A stretch of DNA of 22,072 bases, from NCBI GenBank assembly GCA_003023245.1, contig PXTR01000144.1:1-22072 (forward strand). The letters run 5' to 3'. A program made the position numbers and the translations under genes. Below, piece by piece: positions 1-7,452 of this stretch. Positions within the stretch are counted from its first letter, which is position 1. Every line of letters begins with the position of its first letter. The notes below the pieces were generated by a model, which ran no database searches, had not been told where the DNA came from, and worked only from the letters and a program-made list of their open reading frames with translations. Origin of the DNA: Bacteroidetes bacterium QS_8_68_15. Its GTDB lineage: Bacteria; Bacteroidota; Rhodothermia; Rhodothermales; Salinibacteraceae.

Positions 1-78
1 AGCGTTTGCTGAACGAGCGTTTGCTGAACGAGCGTTTGCTGAACGAGCGTTTGCTGAACGAGCGTTTGCTGAACGAGC
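1..78. repeat. 15-bp tandem direct repeat, at least five copies
   Basis: The unit AGCGTTTGCTGAACG is repeated head to tail five times without mismatch (1-15, 16-30, 31-45, 46-60, 61-75), and a sixth begins at 76. The array touches the window edge, so its full length is unknown. There are no spacers, so this is not CRISPR. Because 15 is a multiple of 3, one forward frame reads as a repeating LLNER pentapeptide, but no convincing protein continues from it. The array stops about 45 bp before the DUF3467 start codon. Confidence 0.95.
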
Positions 79-120
79 CGCTCCCGCCCCCCGCACTCCC
101 ACACTCCCGCACCCACAAGC
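77..120 (+). promoter_or_regulatory. C-rich leader immediately before the DUF3467 gene
   Basis: This stretch is nearly purine-free and built from loose repeats of words such as CCCGCACTCC and CACTCCCGCACCC, running up to the ATG at 121. It contains no Shine-Dalgarno sequence. A very similar C-rich run (about 14018-14043) ends directly at the gltX ATG, and opposite-strand versions lie at 541-567 and 678-714. A leader or translation role is inference; it may only be a member of this genome's word-like intergenic repeats. Confidence 0.35.
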
Positions 121-531
121 ATGGCCGATTTCGACGACTCGCTTCCGCCCGGCGCGTTCCCGCAGCAGCAGCAGGCCGCCGCCGACGCCGAAGACGAGCA
201 GCTCAACCTCGAAATGGACGAGGACACCGCCGAGGGCACCTACGCCAACCTCGTCATGATCGCGCACTCGCCCGAGGAGTTCATCCTCGACTTCATCCGC
301 ATGGTGCCCGGTGTGCAGAAGGCGCGCGTCAAGAGCCGCATCATCGTGACGCCTCAGCACGCGGTGCGTCTGATGAACGCCCTCGCCGAGAACGTCGAAC
401 GCTACGAGCAGGCCCACGGCCCGATCCGCGAGTCGGGCGAAGACGGCGGCGGGGGCGGGTTCCAGGGCGGGAGCGGCGAGGGCGGCGGCGGCCTTCCGCC
501 GATGGGCTTCGGCGGCGGCGCGGAGGCGTGA
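121..531 (+). CDS. DUF3467 domain protein
   Basis: A 136-residue soluble protein. The core, about residues 35-100, matches the DUF3467 family as I know it: a Y/N-rich first strand (TYANLVMIAHSPEEFILDF), a central segment (VQKARVKSRIIVTPQHA) and a helix (VRLMNALAENVERYE). The family is small and has no established function. The N-terminus is acidic and Gln/Ala-rich; the C-terminal 35 residues are a glycine-rich, low-complexity tail (GGGGGFQGG and similar) that is probably disordered. It starts at an ATG after a C-rich leader with no ribosome binding site. It is convergent with the LptF/G gene and shares no obvious operon. The family call is fairly secure; the role is unknown. Confidence 0.85.
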   Translation: MADFDDSLPPGAFPQQQQAAADAEDEQLNLEMDEDTAEGTYANLVMIAHSPEEFILDFIRMVPGVQKARVKSRIIVTPQHAVRLMNALAENVERYEQAHGPIRESGEDGGGGGFQGGSGEGGGGLPPMGFGGGAEA

Positions 532-540
532 GGGTTGAGG

Positions 541-714
541 GCGTGGGAGTGCGGGGGTTTGGGCGTGTTCATCTGAAGGCGCGCAGTAAGAAGACGAGCG
601 CTCCCTCCAGTTGCGTACGCATACTGTTCTTGCTGTTTTACCCGCGCCGGTTTTAGCGTCGGCGCTTCGGGCTGAGACCCCCCACACACCCGCACCCCCG
701 ACCTCCCGCACTCA
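541..714. repeat. Degenerate inverted word repeat between convergent genes
   Basis: The G-rich run at 541-567 (containing GAGTGCGGG at 547-555) is mirrored by a C-rich run at 678-714 (CCCGCACTC at 705-713). The exact core match is 9 bp, with looser similarity over 25-30 bp. The right arm overlaps the stop codon of the LptF/G gene. The position between two gene ends suggests a transcription-terminating fold, but the 120-bp loop is long for an intrinsic terminator. No gene is visible between 532 and 711. Confidence 0.45.
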
Positions 715-1827
715 CTTTCGTGCTCGCCACAGCATCACCAGCGCCACGACGGCGAAGGCCGCATGCGGCAGCCAGGCGGTCATCACCGGCGAGAGGTCGC
801 CGGCGTAGCCGAAGGGCTCGGTGAGCTTCTGGAGCGCCAGGTATACGAAGGCGACCAGCAGGCCCAGCGCGACGCGGGTCGTCTGCCCGCCGCGCCGCCG
901 CCGCGCCGCCAGCGGCACGCTGATCAGAAGCAGGATCAGGTTGGCCAGCGGGTAGCTGTACTTGGCGTGGTAGGCCACCAGCGGGCGTCCCATCTCGCCC
1001 GCGCCGGTGCGCTGCAGGGCTGCCACGTAGTCTTTCGCCTCGGTGATCGTCATGGCCTTCACGTCGCGCCCAGTGCGCGCGAAGTTGCGCGGGTAGATCT
1101 GGAGCGTCGTGTCGATCGTTTCGACGTGGCGTACCTGCATCGCGGTTGCGCCCGCCGAGTCGTCCGCCGGCGCCCGGGCCGGGAACGAGCGCTGCGTAAC
1201 GTCTTCGAGGCGCCAGACGCCCAGCGAGTCGACCCACGCCATATTCTGCGCGTCGGTGCGCGCGACGAGCCGTTGCTCGTCCGAAAAGCGCTGAATGGAG
1301 ACGCGGTGGGCCGTCCGGTCGTCCTCGTCGTAGTAGCCGACGGTGACGATCTGGCCGGGGCGGTTTTGCTGGTGCACGTCGGAGACGTCGGTACGCTCCT
1401 GCCCGCCGAGGTACTCGCTCTCGAAGGCCAGGACCGCGCGGTTGGCGTGCGGCACGACCCAGCCGTTGAAGTAGAACATGCCGCCGGTGAGCAGCACGCC
1501 CAGCACGAGGTGCGGCACCATCAGGCGGTAGAGCGAGACGCCGCTGGTTTGCAGGGCCGCCAGCTCGAGGTTCTGCGCGAGCTTGCCGGTGATGTAGACG
1601 CTCGACAGAAAGAGCGCCAGCGGCGAGATGAGGCGCACGATTTCGGGCACGTAGTTTGGGTAGTACGTGCCGAAGACCTGCGCGGCGGTGGCGCCCTGAT
1701 CGGCGAAGTCGTCGCTGTACTCCACGTAGTGCAGCACCACGAAAAAGAGAACCAGCGCCCCGACGAAAAAGAGAAACCCGCCCAGCAGGCGAGCGGCCAC
1801 GTGCAGGTTGAAGCGGGAGGGGCGCAT
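712..1827 (-). CDS. LptF/LptG-family permease (YjgP/YjgQ), LPS export ABC transporter
   Basis: A 371-residue inner-membrane protein of the usual size for LptF or LptG (about 360-370). Three N-terminal membrane helices are seen (LLGGFLFFVGALVLFFVV; IVRLISPLALFLSSVYI; LMVPHLVLGVLLTGGMF), then a periplasmic domain of about 170 residues, then three C-terminal helices (YPLANLILLLISVPLAA; VALGLLVAFVYLALQ; AAFAVVALVMLW). In the family, LptF and LptG form the membrane channel which, with the LptB ATPase, extracts lipopolysaccharide and passes it toward LptD. The start is the ATG at 1825-1827 (MRPSRFNLHVAARLLGG). The frame stays open upstream on the strand opposite sucC, but that extension has no membrane-protein character. 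Whether it is LptF or LptG cannot be decided here. LptD is encoded 2.3 kb away on the same strand. Confidence 0.9.
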   Translation of the reverse strand: MRPSRFNLHVAARLLGGFLFFVGALVLFFVVLHYVEYSDDFADQGATAAQVFGTYYPNYVPEIVRLISPLALFLSSVYITGKLAQNLELAALQTSGVSLYRLMVPHLVLGVLLTGGMFYFNGWVVPHANRAVLAFESEYLGGQERTDVSDVHQQNRPGQIVTVGYYDEDDRTAHRVSIQRFSDEQRLVARTDAQNMAWVDSLGVWRLEDVTQRSFPARAPADDSAGATAMQVRHVETIDTTLQIYPRNFARTGRDVKAMTITEAKDYVAALQRTGAGEMGRPLVAYHAKYSYPLANLILLLISVPLAARRRRGGQTTRVALGLLVAFVYLALQKLTEPFGYAGDLSPVMTAWLPHAAFAVVALVMLWRARK

Positions 1828-1837
1828 GGCGGTTGGG

Positions 1838-1947
1838 TCTTGGATTTTGGGGCTCGGTTTTTGGCCTTCGACTTTCGGGTATGAGGTTGAGAGATTCGCC
1901 TGGAAGAAAATCCCTAAAGACCGAGACCCCAAGAACAAAGTCCAGAG
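1838..1947. repeat. Imperfect inverted repeat in the lptF/G-sucC divergent region
   Basis: TTGGGGCTCGGTTTTT (1847-1862) is mirrored by AAAGACCGAGACCCCAA (1916-1932) with one bulge and one mismatch. The similarity continues outward into TTGGATTTTGG on the left and CAAAGTCCAG on the right, giving arms of about 25 bp around a 50-bp loop. It sits between divergent genes, so it is not a terminator of either. It could be regulatory, or a member of the word-like repeats described in the findings. The promoters of both genes should lie in 1828-2016, but I cannot place them. Confidence 0.5.
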
Positions 1948-2016
1948 AGCAAAGTAGGCAAAATGCACCCAGCGAAGACGTACCCTTTCTCCCCCTGACC
2001 GTTCACCCAGCCGGAA

Positions 2017-3201
2017 ATGAAACTCCACGAATACCAGGCCAAAGACCTTCTTCAAAAACACGGCGTCGCCGTCCAGCCCGGTCGCGTAGCCCGTACGCCC
2101 GACGAGGCCGAGGACGTCGCGCGCGAGCTGGCCGACGACGGCGCGACGCTCTTCGTCGTCAAGGCGCAGATTCACGCCGGCGGGCGCGGCAAAGGCGGGG
2201 GCGTGAAGCTGGCCGAGACGGTCGAGGAGGCGCGCGCCTATGCCGAGGAGATTCTGGGGATGCAACTCGTGACGCACCAGACCGGCCCGGAGGGGCAAGC
2301 GGTGCGCTCGGTGCTCGTCGCCGCCGGGGCCGACATCGAAAAGGAATACTACCTCGGCGTTACGCTCGACCGGCAGACGAGCCGGCAGGTCGTCATGGCC
2401 TCCGCGGAGGGCGGCGTCGAGATCGAAACCGTCGCCGAGGAATCCCCCGAAAAAATCTTGCGCGAGCCGGTGGACCCGTCCATCGGGCTTCAGCCGTTTC
2501 AGGCGCGGCGCATCGCGTTCGGGCTCGGCTTCGAGGGCGACCAGGTGAAGCAGGCCGCGACGTTCGTCATGGCGCTCTACGAGGCCTACGACGCCACCGA
2601 CAGCTCCCTGGCCGAGATCAACCCGCTCGTTTTGACGGAGCAGGGCGACGTCGTCGCCGTCGATGCCAAGATCAACCTCGACGACAACGCGCTCTTTCGC
2701 CACGACGACCTCGCGGAGCTGCGCGACATTCATGAGGAAGACTCCACCGAGGTCGAAGCCTCCGAGCACGGCCTCAGCTACATCTCCCTCGACGGCAACG
2801 TCGGCTGCATGGTCAACGGCGCGGGGCTGGCGATGGCGACGATGGACATCATCAAGCTCGCGGGCGGGGAGCCGGCCAACTTTCTCGACGTGGGCGGCTC
2901 CGCATCGGCCGAGACGGTCGAGGCGGGCTTCCGCATCATCCTCGATGACGAAAACGTCGAGGCGATCCTCGTCAACATCTTCGGCGGGATCGTGCGGTGC
3001 GACCGCGTGGCCAACGGCGTGATCGAGGCGGCCCAAAACGTCGGCATCGACGTGCCGCTGATCGTGCGCCTCCAGGGGACCAACGCCGAGGAAGGGCAGC
3101 AGCTGCTCGACGAGAGCGACCTCGACATCGAGACAGCCGTCCTGCTCAAGGAAGCTGCCGACAAAGTCACGCAAGCCCTCGGCGTGACGGTTGAAAGTTA
3201 A
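2017..3201 (+). CDS. sucC: Succinyl-CoA synthetase (ADP-forming), beta subunit
   Basis: A 394-residue protein, close to the usual 385-390. It begins with the family hallmark [17 protein letters not shown]. The ATP-grasp half (about 1-240) shows the nucleotide-binding loop [14 protein letters not shown] and the metal-site region [21 protein letters not shown]. The CoA-ligase half (about 245-390) shows [26 protein letters not shown] and [10 protein letters not shown]. With the alpha subunit it converts succinyl-CoA, ADP (or GDP) and phosphate to succinate, CoA and ATP (or GTP) in the TCA cycle. The alpha-subunit gene sucD is not adjacent, unlike the common sucCD operon. The sequence is markedly acidic, which fits a salt-adapted cytoplasm. 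It ends at a TAA that runs straight into the 3202-3264 hairpin. Confidence 0.97.
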   Translation: MKLHEYQAKDLLQKHGVAVQPGRVARTPDEAEDVARELADDGATLFVVKAQIHAGGRGKGGGVKLAETVEEARAYAEEILGMQLVTHQTGPEGQAVRSVLVAAGADIEKEYYLGVTLDRQTSRQVVMASAEGGVEIETVAEESPEKILREPVDPSIGLQPFQARRIAFGLGFEGDQVKQAATFVMALYEAYDATDSSLAEINPLVLTEQGDVVAVDAKINLDDNALFRHDDLAELRDIHEEDSTEVEASEHGLSYISLDGNVGCMVNGAGLAMATMDIIKLAGGEPANFLDVGGSASAETVEAGFRIILDDENVEAILVNIFGGIVRCDRVANGVIEAAQNVGIDVPLIVRLQGTNAEEGQQLLDESDLDIETAVLLKEAADKVTQALGVTVES

Positions 3202-3264
3202 AAGTGGAATGTTGAAGGTTTTTCGTCTGCGGGTGAGAACCCTTCAACATCACCCTTCCCACTT
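3202..3264. terminator. Bidirectional terminator-like hairpin between sucC and the BON gene
   Basis: ATGTTGAAGG (3209-3218) pairs exactly with CCTTCAACAT (3241-3250), and outer AAGTGG (3202-3207) faces CCCACTT (3258-3264). The left arm is followed by TTTTT (3219-3223). It lies directly after the sucC stop and 11 bp beyond the stop of the oppositely oriented BON gene, the expected place for a shared terminator. It is also built from repeated words (GTTGAAAGTTAAAAG, GTTGAAGG), like other intergenic repeats in this window. Confidence 0.6.
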
Positions 3265-3275
3265 GCAACCAGAAC

Positions 3276-3659
3276 CTACGCCGACACACGCTCGCGGGCG
3301 GAGGACAGCCGGTCTTCGGGCGCATCGTCGAGCGTCTGCAAGTGCGGCACGACGCCTTTTACGCCCGCCATCTGGCGGATGAACGACACCAGCAGCTCGC
3401 GGTCGAGATCGTGACGCACGGTACCGTAGACGGTCACGACGCCGTTCTGGGCGTAGAAGTGAAGCCCTTGCACGTCGGCGATTTCGAGGTCCTGCTCGAA
3501 GGTATCGCGAAAGCGGCGCGCCAGCGCGCGGTCTTTGAGCGTCTGCCGGTCGTCGGGGGCGCGGCGCAAGCGGTCACTCAGGCCGGCGAAGGGGCGACCC
3601 AGGTGAGCGACCCGGTGCTTCATGCGGCGCGAAAACGTGCGTAGCGCGTCAGCGATCAT
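3276..3659 (-). CDS. BON-domain protein
   Basis: A 127-residue basic protein. The C-terminal half (about residues 35-115) is a BON domain: an alternating beta/alpha stretch with LEIADVQGLHFYAQNGVVTVYGTV, where the strand followed by G-x-V is the family's signature, then a helix (LDRELLVSFIRQMAGVKGVV) and a last strand (HLQTL). BON domains occur in periplasmic or membrane-associated proteins such as OsmY and are thought to bind phospholipid surfaces. Here there is no signal peptide and the first 35 residues are Arg-rich, so location is uncertain. I chose the ATG at 3657-3659; a TTG two codons upstream (3663-3665) is also possible. Neither has a clear ribosome binding site. It is not in an operon: lptD ends 434 bp upstream on the same strand. 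Confidence 0.8.
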   Translation of the reverse strand: MIADALRTFSRRMKHRVAHLGRPFAGLSDRLRRAPDDRQTLKDRALARRFRDTFEQDLEIADVQGLHFYAQNGVVTVYGTVRHDLDRELLVSFIRQMAGVKGVVPHLQTLDDAPEDRLSSARERVSA

Positions 3660-3858
3660 GCGCAAGGGGGCGGGGCCGACCCGGCCGATGGCGAAGGAAA
3701 ACCGTGCGAAAGAAGGCTCGAGAGCAAAATCGCGTTCGCTCTTTCAAGAGACTGGCTGTTATATCGCGGGGGCGGAGCGCAGTTTCCCCGGACGACGGCG
3801 CAAATGTTAATCCCGTGACACGCGGCGGCGAAGGGGGCGTGAAACGTGACCCGTGAAA

Positions 3859-4086
3859 CGTGTTGCGTATTTCGTAACCCAAGTTGTGAGGTATGGCGAA
3901 AACCAATCAAACCAGCGTGTCATCCCGCACTTGATGCGGCGCCGCCCGCGAGGGGGCAAGTGCTCCTGGGGGGTCCGGAATGACACATTTTCTGATAGGT
4001 CACAACTTGGGTTAAGTATGAGCGCGCCAGAACACCGATCCGAAGCTAAACGCTACGCTGTTGTGCAACACGCAATACGCAACACG
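3859..4086. repeat. Outer 13-bp inverted repeat enclosing the MITE-like element
   Basis: CGTGTTGCGTATT (3859-3871) is an exact inverted match of AATACGCAACACG (4074-4086). The left arm continues outward into GTGAAACGTG words and the right arm into ACACGCAACG words. The arms enclose about 200 bp, including the 140-bp element at 3875-4014. The left arm ends 3 bp before that element. Similar GCGT/ACGC inverted word pairs bound 11091-11318 and 21709-21970. Confidence 0.6.
3875..4014. mobile_element. MITE-like palindromic element, 140 bp
   Basis: The ends are perfect 15-bp inverted repeats: TAACCCAAGTTGTGA at 3875-3889 and TCACAACTTGGGTTA at 4000-4014. Inside is a second nested palindrome: GTGTCATCCC near the left pairs with GGAATGACAC near the right, and GCACTTG pairs with CAAGTGC further in. 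The length, terminal repeats, lack of coding capacity and intergenic location fit a miniature inverted-repeat transposable element. Both outer ends read TA, which would fit TA target duplication as in IS630/Tc1-type elements; that is inference from one copy. The inner palindrome resembles the GTCATCCCG...GGAATGAC palindromes scattered in many bacterial genomes. Confidence 0.65.
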
Positions 4087-4103
4087 CAACGGGCTACCGT
4101 TGC
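4086..4103 (-). terminator. Hairpin over the lptD stop codon
   Basis: GCAACGG (4086-4092), loop GCTA, CCGTTGC (4097-4103): a perfect 7-bp stem with a tetraloop containing the lptD stop codon (4094-4096). There is no T tract after it on the minus strand, so intrinsic termination is uncertain. The left arm overlaps the end of the outer inverted repeat at 4074-4086. Confidence 0.35.
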
Positions 4104-7100
4104 TGCGTTGCCTGGCGCGCCACCCCGCGCAGCGCCCCGGTAAAGCGGCCTTTGACGTCGGAGTTCGGGAGGCGCAGGTTCAGCAGGTCGCGCAGCACGC
4201 CGCTCTTGACGTGGAGGTTGAACCTGTAGGACTGGCGTGGCCCGATGGGCGTCCACGTGAACGACATCTGCCAGCACTGAAAGTCGCGTGTGATGTCGAG
4301 GCGCGGGGGAACCAGCTCGCCGGCGTTGAAGTCGTAGCCCCCCACCCCCGAGACGCGCCACTTCGGGGTGACGTTGAAGCTGAAGTCGCTGTTGAGAATG
4401 AAGTTGCCCTGCTCGAACTCTCCCTCGTTGCGAAAGGCGTAGGAGAGATCCAGCGAAAGCTCCCAGGGAATCGCAAAATTGGCGTACGGCCTGACGCCCT
4501 GGCGCAGCGAGGAGCGACCCGCTACGTTGCCGGGCGTGCGGTCGGGCGCCTGCGCAGTTCCGCCGGTGGACGGGTCGATCCCGGCGCGCGCCCCGGCGAA
4601 AGAGGTGCGTCCCTGATCGCGCCCTCCGCGCTGCCGGCGTCGCCCTCCGCGTCGCCTCCTCCGGCCGCCCGTCGTCTCGGCGTCGCCGCCGGAAAAGTCG
4701 GTGCTGATCGAGGCGCGAAACTGGCTCAGGCGAGCGGGAAACAGGCCCGGTTCGTCGGCCACGAGGCGGTTGAGCTTCCGGCCGTTCTCGTCGTAGACGT
4801 AGGGGGAAAAGGTCATGCTCGCGCGGGCGCTCACGTCGAACTTTTTTTGCAACACCGGGAAGCGCAGGCTCATGTCCACATCGCTGAGGCCCAGCGAGTC
4901 GGCGGCGAAGTTGTAGCGGGCGTCCGCGTCGAGGGTCAGCAGGCGCAGCGTCTCTTCGTTGGTCGCCCCCGTGGAGTCGACGCTGATCTGCTTGGTCTCG
5001 AACGTGTTGTCGAGCCGGAAGCTGAGGCTTTGCTGCGCGGTGGAGCCGCGAATGTCGTTGCCGTCGGTAATGTCGTAGCGCACCCGTTCGTCGGTGTCCG
5101 GGTCGATGTAGGAGCGGGTGCGCCCGAAGATGCCGGCGTAGGCGTCGGGCGCGTAGTTGAACGAGAGGCTCGGCTCGACGGTGTGGCGCAGGTTCTTGAG
5201 CGGCCCCGCGCGAAAGGGGAAAAATCCGTAGAAGCGCGTGCTGGAGCTGACGCCGAGGTCGAACTCGCGGGCGGCGAAAAAGCCCGGCTCGGTAAGCGTG
5301 ACGACCTCGCGCCGAGTCTGCGAGTCCAGGAAGAAGCGCGTCGAGTCCGCATCGCTGTCGGGGGGAGACGCATGGGTGCGGCGGCGGACGGCCTTCCGCT
5401 TGGTGCGCGGGTACCATTCCTCGCGGTAGGTGAAATTAGGCGTGAAGTTGAAGTCGTAGCGCGGGACGTGAAACGACGCGCTGACGGGGATGCGGTGCTC
5501 GGCGCTGAAGTCGAAGCGCTGCTCGTTGGTGCCGGTGGCGCGCTCGTAGGCGCTCTGCGAAAGGAGCGCGTCATACCAAGACGTGCCGATCGCGCTCGAA
5601 TCGCCCCGGTTGACGAGGGTCGAGTCGTCCAGCGGGGTGAAGGAGAAGTTGTTGTTGAGCGAGCCGTCATAGCTGGTGGTGATTTTCTCGTACCATCGCT
5701 CCTCTCCGCCGACGCCGCGGCGCTCGCGGGCGAAGGGCTTGATCCGGTTCTGGTTGAAGGAAAAAGAAGGCATCGTCAGATCGGCCTCGCCGGTGCGCAG
5801 GTTCTGGGTCTGGCTCAGCTGCAGTGAGATGCGCTGGTTGCCGTTGTTCCACTGCTTGCGAAAGTTGATGCTCGAGGACGTCTTCTGCGTGACGTTGTCG
5901 CGGTAGTCGTCGGAGATCTGGCGGCGGTAGGTTTCGGAGGCCAGGTCCACGTCGGCCGTCAGGGAGGAGGCGTTCGGCGCCTGGGAGGGCGTGAACTGCT
6001 GGTTGTGAGACCACACGATGTTGGCGGTCGTCCGGTTGAGGTAGTCGCGGTCCACCACGTCGCCGGCGATGTTGCGGATGTAGTCCACGCGCAGGTCGCC
6101 GTCGTAGTAGTAGCGGCGGTTGTATCGGAAGGTCGGGGAGATCCCCCAGCTGCCGCGCGACCAGAGGCTGCCGGTCAGCTGGAGGTCCATGTAGTCATTG
6201 ATCGGCCAGTAGTAGCCGAAGTCGCGCAGGTAGAAGCCGCGCCGGTTGTTGCTCCCGTAGCTGGGGGGGATGATCCCGCCGTGGCGTCCGGGCGTGGCCG
6301 GCAGAAAGGCGAACGGCAGCACGAGCGGCATCGGGATGTTGAAGATGAACAGCTGAATCGGCCCGGTGTAGGCCCACTGGCCCTGCACTTTCATCTTGTT
6401 GGCGCGCAGCGAGTACGACGGGGTTTCTCCGCGCGGGCAGTCGCAGGTCGTGTAGCGCCCGCCGCGAATGTAGAGCGTCGAATCTTCGGCCACGCGCACC
6501 GCGTCGCCCTGGATGAACGCTTGCCGCGCGCGAGTGCGTGCCTTCACGATGCGCCCGCGCCGCGTCTCCATGTCGAACGACAGCTCGCGTCCGGTAAAGG
6601 CTTTGCCCCCCCCGCGCTGAAAGCGCGGCACCGTTCCCGAGTCGGCGCGCACTCCGGACGGCGGCCCTACCGCCCGAAGCTGGTTTCGGTCGAAGAGCAT
6701 CTGCACCTCGTAGGCGCTGAGCGTAGCCTTTTGCTGTTTGACTTCGGCATTGCCGTAGAGGATGCCCACGTCGCCGGTATCGTTTTCGGTCCCGAAGACG
6801 ACCACCAGCGAGTCGCTCGCCGAGAACTGCACGGCCTCGCCTGGGGCTTGCCCGGCGCCCCCCTCGCCGCGTCCAGCCCCGGTCCGGCCGGGCCCTGCAC
6901 GTCCGCGAGCAAGCGAGTCCGGGCGCGCACGGCCGGGGCGGCGCGAGTCGGCCGGCACCGTGTCGCGGCGGGTCGTGTCGGAAAGCGCTTCTTGCGCCTG
7001 CGCGGCGGCGGGGCGCACCGTCGGCGCAGCGCTCGCCAGCCACAGCGCGAAGCCGGCGGCGAGCGCGAGGACGGAGGGACGGTAGCGGACGCACAGGGTA

Positions 7101-7129
7101 GACCCGCTCGTCGGACGGCGAGGTCGCAT
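4094..7129 (-). CDS. lptD: LptD-like LPS-assembly outer-membrane protein
   Basis: A 1011-residue protein, longer than the roughly 780 of E. coli LptD but typical of Bacteroidota-type homologues. The N-terminus has a signal peptide (VLALAAGFALWLASAAPTV...AAAQ). A low-complexity Arg/Pro/Gly linker follows, then an OstA/LptA-like beta-jellyroll at about 100-230 (GTENDTGDVGILYGNAEVKQ; TGRELSFDMETRRGRIVKA). The rest is a predicted beta-barrel with alternating aromatic/polar strands and the conserved stretch FNIPMPLVLPFAFLPATPGR. The cysteines TTCDCP (about 229 and 231) and FQCWQ (about 945) may form the N- to C-terminal disulfide known for LptD. An Arg/Gly insertion (GGRRRRRGGRRRQRGG) near residue 830 is unusual. 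It inserts lipopolysaccharide into the outer leaflet. ATG at 7127-7129 chosen; GTG one codon earlier is possible. Confidence 0.9.
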   Translation of the reverse strand: MRPRRPTSGSTLCVRYRPSVLALAAGFALWLASAAPTVRPAAAQAQEALSDTTRRDTVPADSRRPGRARPDSLARGRAGPGRTGAGRGEGGAGQAPGEAVQFSASDSLVVVFGTENDTGDVGILYGNAEVKQQKATLSAYEVQMLFDRNQLRAVGPPSGVRADSGTVPRFQRGGGKAFTGRELSFDMETRRGRIVKARTRARQAFIQGDAVRVAEDSTLYIRGGRYTTCDCPRGETPSYSLRANKMKVQGQWAYTGPIQLFIFNIPMPLVLPFAFLPATPGRHGGIIPPSYGSNNRRGFYLRDFGYYWPINDYMDLQLTGSLWSRGSWGISPTFRYNRRYYYDGDLRVDYIRNIAGDVVDRDYLNRTTANIVWSHNQQFTPSQAPNASSLTADVDLASETYRRQISDDYRDNVTQKTSSSINFRKQWNNGNQRISLQLSQTQNLRTGEADLTMPSFSFNQNRIKPFARERRGVGGEERWYEKITTSYDGSLNNNFSFTPLDDSTLVNRGDSSAIGTSWYDALLSQSAYERATGTNEQRFDFSAEHRIPVSASFHVPRYDFNFTPNFTYREEWYPRTKRKAVRRRTHASPPDSDADSTRFFLDSQTRREVVTLTEPGFFAAREFDLGVSSSTRFYGFFPFRAGPLKNLRHTVEPSLSFNYAPDAYAGIFGRTRSYIDPDTDERVRYDITDGNDIRGSTAQQSLSFRLDNTFETKQISVDSTGATNEETLRLLTLDADARYNFAADSLGLSDVDMSLRFPVLQKKFDVSARASMTFSPYVYDENGRKLNRLVADEPGLFPARLSQFRASISTDFSGGDAETTGGRRRRRGGRRRQRGGRDQGRTSFAGARAGIDPSTGGTAQAPDRTPGNVAGRSSLRQGVRPYANFAIPWELSLDLSYAFRNEGEFEQGNFILNSDFSFNVTPKWRVSGVGGYDFNAGELVPPRLDITRDFQCWQMSFTWTPIGPRQSYRFNLHVKSGVLRDLLNLRLPNSDVKGRFTGALRGVARQATQQR

Positions 7130-7452
7130 CACTGGAGCATCGTGTGAGACGGCGACGGGCGCGAGAGATGAGCAGAGACGGCCCGGTCGAGGGCCGCGCC
7201 CGCGTCGAGGAAGAGCCTCGAAACGACATGTTCGTTAATCAAACACAAACCGGCTTGTGGAGTTCAAACGGTCCTCGCGTCGGGGATGCGAGCATCAAAA
7301 GGCCGGACACGGAAACGGGAGCAATCCGCGTGTGAGGCGGGCGTGAACCAACCCCCGGGGCACTGCCGTTAGCGCCGGTCCGGTTGACAAAAATTACCAT
7401 TCGCCGCCCCCGTGAGCGTGCTCCGCGGTCCAGATCCTGCGAGCCGTCCACT
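7130..7452. promoter_or_regulatory. Divergent lptD-ptsI intergenic region
   Basis: About 320 bp separate two divergent start codons, so promoters for both genes should lie here. The middle (7225-7310) is the only AT-richer part and holds a short palindrome, GATGCGAGCATC (7286-7297). A TTGACA occurs at 7384-7389, but no matching -10 box follows at normal spacing. I see no gene or clear operator. Confidence 0.3.

Noticed and set aside
1..78. Possible CRISPR array
   Set aside because: Direct repeats are contiguous with no spacers and no cas genes are nearby.
6..656. Frame starting with LLNER repeats and running through the DUF3467 gene
   Set aside because: The downstream translation is Arg/Gly-rich nonsense in another frame of the DUF3467 gene. 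The pentapeptide simply reflects the 15-bp DNA repeat.
763..1884. Plus-strand frame opposite lptF/G
   Set aside because: Low-complexity His/Arg/Val-rich translation with no domain, fully antisense to a clear membrane protein.
712..3174. Very long minus-strand open frame running through lptF/G and across the opposite strand of sucC
   Set aside because: The part beyond 1827 is antisense to a well-supported sucC and has no recognisable domain; long antisense frames are common in GC-rich DNA. The gene was cut back to the ATG at 1827.
4061..5827. 588-residue plus-strand frame opposite lptD
   Set aside because: Antisense shadow with repetitive Val/Gly/Ala/Arg composition; lptD has signal peptide and family motifs.
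7384..7412. TTGACA as a sigma-70 -35 box for ptsI
   Set aside because: No -10-like hexamer follows at 15-19 bp; the downstream sequence is GC-only.
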